Assembly: GCA_028291445.1 (NCBI GenBank)
Contig: JAQGIA010000092.1
Span: 1 to 6,265 of the forward strand
Direction of reading: 5' to 3'
Length of the DNA stretch: 6,265 bases
Origin: Belnapia sp.
GTDB taxonomy: Bacteria > Pseudomonadota > Alphaproteobacteria > Acetobacterales > Acetobacteraceae
Made by a program: the position numbers and the translations under genes
Part shown: positions 4,584 through 6,265 of the stretch, piece by piece
How positions within the stretch are numbered: the first letter of the stretch is position 1
Layout: every line of letters starts with the position of its first letter
The notes under the pieces: model-generated
Seen by the model: only the letters and a program-made list of their open reading frames with translations
What the model was told of the DNA's origin: nothing
Database searches by the model: none

Positions 4584-6265
4584 TTGACCGATACCTCCGA
4601 CCGGCCCGCTTCAGACGCGGCCGAACACGAGCATAACAACGCTGGCATGGCGCCCGACGCGGCGATGCCCGCGATGGCCCCGGCCGAAGCCGCGCCGGCG
4701 ATCGAAGCCGCAGCGCCGGCCGAGCCGCCGACCGCCGAGCCCGCTCAGCCCGAAGCTGTCGCCGCCGAACCAGCCGATAGCGAGCCGGTGGCGGCCGAAG
4801 CCCTGGTGACGCAGGAAACCCCGGTACCGGAGGAAGTACCGGAGCCGGCCCTGCCCGAATCCACCCGATCCGAGGCCACCGAAGCCGAATCCGACATGGT
4901 CGACCCCATCGCGCCGGAGCCGATGCTGGCCGAAGCGGCCGATGACGGGTCCGATGAATCCGACGAGGAGTCCGAGGACGAAACCGCCGAGGATGCCGCC
5001 CCGCGCGTCACCTTCGCCGATCTCGGCCTGTCCGAGCCGATCCTCCGCGCGGTGGCCGAGGCCGGCTACATCACCCCGACGCCGATCCAGGAAGCCGCCA
5101 TCCCCATCGTGCTGATGGGCCGCGACGTATTGGGCTGCGCCCAGACCGGCACCGGCAAGACCGCCGGCTTCACCCTGCCGATGCTCGACATCCTGGCGAG
5201 CGGCCGGGCCAAGGCGCGCATGCCGCGCTCGCTGATCCTTGAGCCCACGCGCGAGCTGGCGCTCCAGGTCGCCGAGAATTTCGTGAAGTACGGCAAGCAC
5301 CTGAACCTGGTGCATGCGCTGCTGATCGGCGGCGAGAGCATGAACGACCAGCGCAACGTGCTGGAAAAGGGCGTCGACGTGCTGATCGCCACGCCCGGCC
5401 GGCTGCTCGACCTGTTCGAGCGCGGCCGCATCCTGCTGGCCGATTGCAAGGTGCTCGTCATCGACGAGGCCGACCGCATGCTGGACATGGGCTTCATCCC
5501 CGATGTCGAGCGCATCGTCTCGATGCTGCCGGCGATGCGCCAGACGCTGTTCTTCAGCGCCACCATGGCGCCCGAGATCCGCCGGCTGGCCGATGCCTTC
5601 CTGCAGAACCCGAAGGAGATCTCGGTCTCCGCCCCGGCCAGCGTCGCCGCCACCATCACCGCCGGCCTGCTCTGGACCCGGGAGCTCGACAAGCGCGAGG
5701 CGCTGCGCCGGCTGATCCGCCGCGAGGACGTGCAGACCGCGCTGATCTTCTGCAACCGCAAGGTCGAGGTCGACGTCCTCTACAAGTCGCTCAAGCGGCA
5801 CGGCTTCTCGGTCGGCGCGCTGCATGGCGACATGGACCAGCCGACCCGCTTCGCCACCCTGAACAAGTTCAAGGCGAATGAGCTGCAGTTGCTGGTCTGC
5901 TCGGATGTCGCGGCGCGCGGCCTCGACATCGGCGGGCTCAGCCATGTCTTCAACTTCGACGTGCCCTTCCACGCGGAGGATTACGTCCACCGCATCGGCC
6001 GCACCGGCCGCGCCGGCAACAAGGGCGCCGCCTTCACCATCGCCACCGCCGATGACGCGCGCAACGTCGCGGCGATCGAGAAGCTGACCGGCCGGCCGAT
6101 CCCCCGCATCGAGGTCGAGGGGCTGGACGAGGTCAGCAACGAGGAGATCGCCGAGGCGGCGACCCGGCCGAAGGGTCGCGGTGGCCGTGGCGCCCCGGCC
6201 CGCGGTGGCCGTCCGGCGGCCGGTGGGCGTGATGGTGGGCGTGACGGCGGCCGCGAGCGTGGCCC
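4584..6265 (+). CDS. DEAD-box ATP-dependent RNA helicase (RhlE-like), C-terminus cut off
   Basis: At least 560 residues, running off the right edge. DEAD-box helicases unwind short RNA duplexes with ATP in ribosome assembly, RNA decay and cold adaptation. All core motifs are present: Q-motif (Phe144 to TPTPIQ), motif I AQTGTGKT (186-193), Ia PTRELA, Ib TPGRLLD, II DEAD (294-297), III SAT (325-327), IV ALIFCNRK, V DVAARGLDI (from 441) and VI HRIGRTGR (469-476). A roughly 140-residue extension precedes the core. It is Ala/Pro/Glu-rich with about 39 acidic residues, two Arg and no Lys, and ends in a dense Asp/Glu/Ser run near 120-137. The visible tail after about residue 530 is Gly-Arg-rich (GGRG, RGGR, GGRDGGRD), a likely RNA-binding disordered tail. 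Start: TTG 4584 gives an N-terminus MTDTSDRP and has a ribosome site; ATG 4548 would add 12 residues and ATG 4647 would remove 21. The core is certain; the start is not, and RhlE-like is a family-level guess. Confidence 0.95.
   Translation, partial: MTDTSDRPASDAAEHEHNNAGMAPDAAMPAMAPAEAAPAIEAAAPAEPPTAEPAQPEAVAAEPADSEPVAAEALVTQETPVPEEVPEPALPESTRSEATEAESDMVDPIAPEPMLAEAADDGSDESDEESEDETAEDAAPRVTFADLGLSEPILRAVAEAGYITPTPIQEAAIPIVLMGRDVLGCAQTGTGKTAGFTLPMLDILASGRAKARMPRSLILEPTRELALQVAENFVKYGKHLNLVHALLIGGESMNDQRNVLEKGVDVLIATPGRLLDLFERGRILLADCKVLVIDEADRMLDMGFIPDVERIVSMLPAMRQTLFFSATMAPEIRRLADAFLQNPKEISVSAPASVAATITAGLLWTRELDKREALRRLIRREDVQTALIFCNRKVEVDVLYKSLKRHGFSVGALHGDMDQPTRFATLNKFKANELQLLVCSDVAARGLDIGGLSHVFNFDVPFHAEDYVHRIGRTGRAGNKGAAFTIATADDARNVAAIEKLTGRPIPRIEVEGLDEVSNEEIAEAATRPKGRGGRGAPARGGRPAAGGRDGGRDGGRERG

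Noticed and set aside
4611..5990. Long open frame of 459 codons on the minus strand.
   Set aside because: It is antisense to the helicase, whose plus-strand frame carries every DEAD-box motif. The minus-strand product is an Asp/Gln/His/Arg/Gly-rich composition artefact with no recognisable domain. Long antisense frames are common in GC-rich coding DNA.
1..6265. Mobile element, CRISPR array, tRNA/rRNA, toxin-antitoxin or defence system.
   Set aside because: I found no transposase or integrase product, regularly spaced repeats, tRNA-like cloverleaf or defence domain on either strand. The genes look like ordinary chromosomal neighbours with uniform composition.

Overview
The window is very GC-rich (roughly 70% by eye), with GC-rich third codon positions. 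It carries an HWE-family sensor histidine kinase and a DEAD-box RNA helicase with an acidic, Ala/Pro-rich N-terminal extension and an Arg-Gly-rich tail. Both suggest an alphaproteobacterium, perhaps of the Acetobacteraceae/Rhodospirillales type. That placement is inference from gene families and composition; there is no rRNA or other marker gene.

Layout, left to right. (1) Bases 1-172, minus strand: the first 57 codons of a probable bacterial PH-domain (bPH2/DUF304-like) protein running off the left edge. (2) Bases 173-459: a divergent intergenic region with a 7-bp GC hairpin, a small palindrome overlapping a weak promoter-like pair, and an AT-rich patch. (3) Bases 460-3411, plus strand: a 983-residue membrane sensor kinase with two transmembrane segments around a Cache-like periplasmic domain, three PAS domains and a complete HWE kinase core. 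(4) A 59-bp convergent gap with a short 14-bp-period repeat. (5) Bases 3471-4181, minus strand: a 236-residue alpha/beta hydrolase with a full Ser-Asp-His triad. (6) Bases 4182-4583: a second divergent region of about 400 bp containing a strong 52-nt imperfect hairpin and two smaller ones. (7) Bases 4584 to the right edge, plus strand: a DEAD-box RNA helicase with all core motifs, probably started by TTG and cut off in its C-terminal tail.

The genes do not form an obvious pathway or operon. Neighbours are divergent or convergent, so each is probably its own transcription unit. No response regulator, anti-sigma factor or other partner of the kinase lies in the window. I see no mobile element, CRISPR array, tRNA, rRNA or defence system, and no convincing undescribed system. 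The parts most worth a second look are the structured region upstream of the helicase, the charge-polarised disordered tails of the helicase, and the orphan kinase with a His-rich sensor loop and an expanded second PAS domain.
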